Origin: Maricaulis sp.
GTDB lineage: Bacteria > Pseudomonadota > Alphaproteobacteria > Caulobacterales > Maricaulaceae
Length of the DNA: 7,542 nt
NCBI GenBank assembly: GCA_002694345.1
Contig: NZLV01000250.1
Coordinates: 1 to 7,542, forward strand
Reading direction: 5' to 3'
Positions 5,396-7,542 of the stretch are shown piece by piece. Made by a program: the position numbers and the translations under genes. How positions within the stretch are numbered: the first letter of the stretch is position 1; each line of letters begins with the position of its first letter. The notes beneath the pieces were generated by a model. That model did no database searches. It was given only the letters and a program-made list of their open reading frames with translations, and had not been told where the DNA came from.

Positions 5396-7542
5396 ATGGC
5401 GTCTGCGCACACTTCACACTCTTCCGGCGGACAGGCCGGTTTCGGCCTCTTGCTGGCGATCGCCGCTTTCGCCATTTCCGCCTTCCTCTTCTGGTCGGAC
5501 GCCCAGGCCGACACGCTGGCGAGCACCTCCGATCCCCAGCGTGTCGAGGGCCTGGTCCGCCTGTCCGAAATCTCCGAAGGCGCCCTGCTGATCGAGACTG
5601 TCGAACCCGGCCTCTACCTGCCGGCCCCGATGCTGGCGACCGACATGGCGGTCGAGATCGCCGGACCCGTCATCCGCACCCGTGTCACCCAGCGTTTCGA
5701 GAACCCGTCCGACCAGTGGGTCGAGGCGCGCTATGTCTTTCCCCTGCCGGCCGACAGCGGCGTCGACCGCCTGCGCATGCAGGTCGGCGAGCGTTTCATC
5801 GAGGGCCAGATCCATGAGCGCCAGGCCGCGCGCCGCATCTATGAGCAGGCGCGCGACAATGGCCAGCGGGCCAGCCTGGTCGAGCAGGAACGCCCCAACA
5901 TGTTCACCACCTCGGTCGCCAATATCGGGCCGGGCGAGACCATCATCATCCAGATCGAATACCAGGACGTCGCGCGCCTGCGCGACGGCACGTTCGAGAT
6001 GCGCATTCCGCTCGGCCTGACCCCGCGCTACATCCCGCGCAGCGATGACTTTCTCCTGGTCAGCGAAATGGGCACGCCACCGGCCGTATCCGTGCCCGAC
6101 GCCCATCGCATCACCCCGCCGGTCATGGCCCCGTCCAGCGAGCCGGGCGATCAGCTGCGCCTGCCGGTGACGATCTCGGCCGAACTACGCCCCGGCTTCG
6201 AACTCGGCGCGATCACCAGCCTCTACCACGCCACCCGCATCGACCGGTCCGAACCCGACATCGCCCGCATCGAACTGGCCAACGGCCCGATTCCCGCCAA
6301 TCGCGACTTCGTCCTGACCTGGCGTCCGGCGAATGAGACCGCCCCCAGCGCCTCGCTTTTCACCGAAGAGTGGAATGGCGAGACCTATCTGCTGGCCCAG
6401 ATCCTGCCGCCCGCCACGCTGAATGAGGACGCCCCCCGCCGCCCGCGCGAGACGATCTTCGTGATCGACAATTCCGGCTCCATGGCCGGCACCTCCATGC
6501 GCCAGGCCCGCGAAGCCCTGCTGGACGCGCTCGACCGCCTGCAGCCGGAGGACCAGTTCAACATCATCCGCTTCGACAACACGATGGAACAGGTCTTCCC
6601 CGCCCCGGTGGAGGCCAGTGACGGGCGCCTGCGGCAAGCCCGCCGCTTCGTGCGCAATCTGGATGCCGATGGCGGCACCAACATGCTGCCCGCCATGCGC
6701 GCGGCCCTGACCGATGACACGCCGGAGGATACCAGCCGGGTCCGCCAGATCGTCTTCCTGACCGATGGCGCCATCGGCAATGAGCGCGACCTGTTCAACG
6801 AGATCCATGCCCGCCTGGGACGCTCGCGCCTCTTCCCGGTCGGCATCGGCTCGGCACCCAATACCTATTTCATGGAGCGCGCCGCCCGGGCCGGCCGCGG
6901 CACCTTCACCCATATCGGCGATGTGTCCGAAGTCTCCGAACGCATGGCCCAGCTCTACACCGCCCTGGAACGCCCGGTGATGACACATCTCGATGCGCTC
7001 TTCCCGCAAGGCAGCCTGTCGGAAATCTGGCCCGCCCCGCTGCCCGATCTCTATTATGGAGAACCGGTCCTGATGACGGCCCGCCTGTCCGATCCGGACG
7101 GCATGCTTCTGCTGGAAGGCCGGCTGGCGCAATCGGGCTGGCAGACCCGGCTCGACCTGGCCGACGCCCGCCCCGCAGCCGGCATTGCCGCCCTGTGGGC
7201 CCGCAATCGCATCAAGGGGATCGAGGAGACCCGTTTCCAGGGCGCGTCCGCAGACCGGGTCGATGCCGCCGTCCTGCAAACCGCGCTCGATTTTCATCTG
7301 GTCTCCCGCCTGCCCAGCCTGGTGGCGGTGGACGTCACACCGGCCCGCCCGGCCAACGCACCGCTCAATGGCCGGGACCTGGCCCAGATGGCACCCCATG
7401 GCTGGGACTTCGGTGCCGTGAACCCGGCCAATCCGGCCCAACACGCCGCCCTCGACACCAACCTTCTGGACCGTCTGCGGGCCCAGCCCTCGCCGGAAGA
7501 GGCTGCCCTGGCCGCCGCCAATGGCCTGCCCCTGCCGGCCAC
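5396..7542 (+). CDS. Secreted VIT + VWA protein, marine proteobacterial sortase target type, 3' end cut by window
   Basis: The frame is open to the window edge (716 residues visible). The ATG at 5396 follows GGGGAG by about eight bases. Residues 15-37 form a hydrophobic signal segment ending in AQA-D, a good signal peptidase I site, although the n-region has no Lys or Arg. A vault/inter-alpha-trypsin (VIT) domain covers about 78-200 (VTQRFENPS, EARYVFPLP, the RQAARRIYEQA helix, RPNMFTTSVANIGPGE). A von Willebrand factor A domain covers about 350-525 with a complete MIDAS: D358, S360 and S362 (DNSGSM), T428 (GGTNM) and D457 (TDG), so it should bind a divalent metal and a ligand. Residues 711-716 read L-P-L-P-A-T, the last codon being AC plus the first base outside the window, which gives Thr whatever that base is. 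This LPxT sequence at the expected C-terminal place matches the family defined as marine proteobacterial sortase target proteins; a membrane helix and basic tail should follow. The ligand is unknown. Confidence 0.9.
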   Translation, partial: MASAHTSHSSGGQAGFGLLLAIAAFAISAFLFWSDAQADTLASTSDPQRVEGLVRLSEISEGALLIETVEPGLYLPAPMLATDMAVEIAGPVIRTRVTQRFENPSDQWVEARYVFPLPADSGVDRLRMQVGERFIEGQIHERQAARRIYEQARDNGQRASLVEQERPNMFTTSVANIGPGETIIIQIEYQDVARLRDGTFEMRIPLGLTPRYIPRSDDFLLVSEMGTPPAVSVPDAHRITPPVMAPSSEPGDQLRLPVTISAELRPGFELGAITSLYHATRIDRSEPDIARIELANGPIPANRDFVLTWRPANETAPSASLFTEEWNGETYLLAQILPPATLNEDAPRRPRETIFVIDNSGSMAGTSMRQAREALLDALDRLQPEDQFNIIRFDNTMEQVFPAPVEASDGRLRQARRFVRNLDADGGTNMLPAMRAALTDDTPEDTSRVRQIVFLTDGAIGNERDLFNEIHARLGRSRLFPVGIGSAPNTYFMERAARAGRGTFTHIGDVSEVSERMAQLYTALERPVMTHLDALFPQGSLSEIWPAPLPDLYYGEPVLMTARLSDPDGMLLLEGRLAQSGWQTRLDLADARPAAGIAALWARNRIKGIEETRFQGASADRVDAAVLQTALDFHLVSRLPSLVAVDVTPARPANAPLNGRDLAQMAPHGWDFGAVNPANPAQHAALDTNLLDRLRAQPSPEEAALAAANGLPLPA

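Noticed and set aside
5414..6106. 230-codon minus-strand frame opposite the start of the VWA gene
   Set aside because: No domain, no ribosome site noted, and it is fully explained as a shadow of the real plus-strand gene.
6185..7444. 419-codon open frame on the minus strand opposite the VWA gene
   Set aside because: It is antisense to a gene with clear VIT/VWA motifs; its Gly/Ala/Arg/His-rich product has no recognisable domain, and long antisense frames are expected in GC-rich DNA.
1..7542. CRISPR array, tRNA, rRNA or insertion sequence
   Set aside because: No regularly spaced repeats, no tRNA-like fold or rRNA sequence, and no transposase or terminal inverted repeats were seen.

Overview
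The window looks like chromosomal DNA of a GC-rich, probably marine alphaproteobacterium. The core genes have strongly GC-biased third codon positions, the aspartate aminotransferase resembles the alphaproteobacterial type, and the last gene belongs to a sortase-substrate family described mainly from marine Gram-negative bacteria. A member of the Hyphomonadaceae/Maricaulis group would fit, but that is inference and no rRNA or tRNA is present to test it.

Layout. Positions 1-903 (minus strand) hold a gene, cut by the window edge, for a ParB-like protein with an N-terminal ParB/Srx-type domain and a helix-turn-helix. It is clearly richer in A+T than the rest and is probably accessory DNA. After a 239-bp spacer with a clean intrinsic terminator come, also on the minus strand, a Dps-type ferritin (1143-1610), a class I aspartate aminotransferase (1727-2932), a single-domain response regulator (3076-3525) and a multi-membrane-spanning histidine kinase (3497-5119 or further upstream). 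The kinase and regulator genes overlap by 29 bp and form a two-gene signalling operon. The start of the kinase gene seems to be split by a frameshift near 5028-5031.

A 235-bp divergent region follows, with a perfect 13-bp inverted repeat close to the next ribosome binding site. On the plus strand, 5396 to the window end encodes a secreted VIT + von Willebrand factor A protein with a complete MIDAS metal site. The sequence stops in the middle of a Leu-Pro-Ala-Thr motif, which makes it a very likely Gram-negative sortase substrate. The matching sortase gene would be expected just outside the window.

The genes do not form one pathway: iron/DNA protection (Dps), amino acid metabolism (AspAT), signal transduction (kinase/regulator) and a surface or membrane-anchored VWA protein sit side by side. 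The items most worth following up are the sortase system on the right edge, the accessory ParB-like gene on the left edge, the kinase frameshift and several dyad-symmetric elements between genes.
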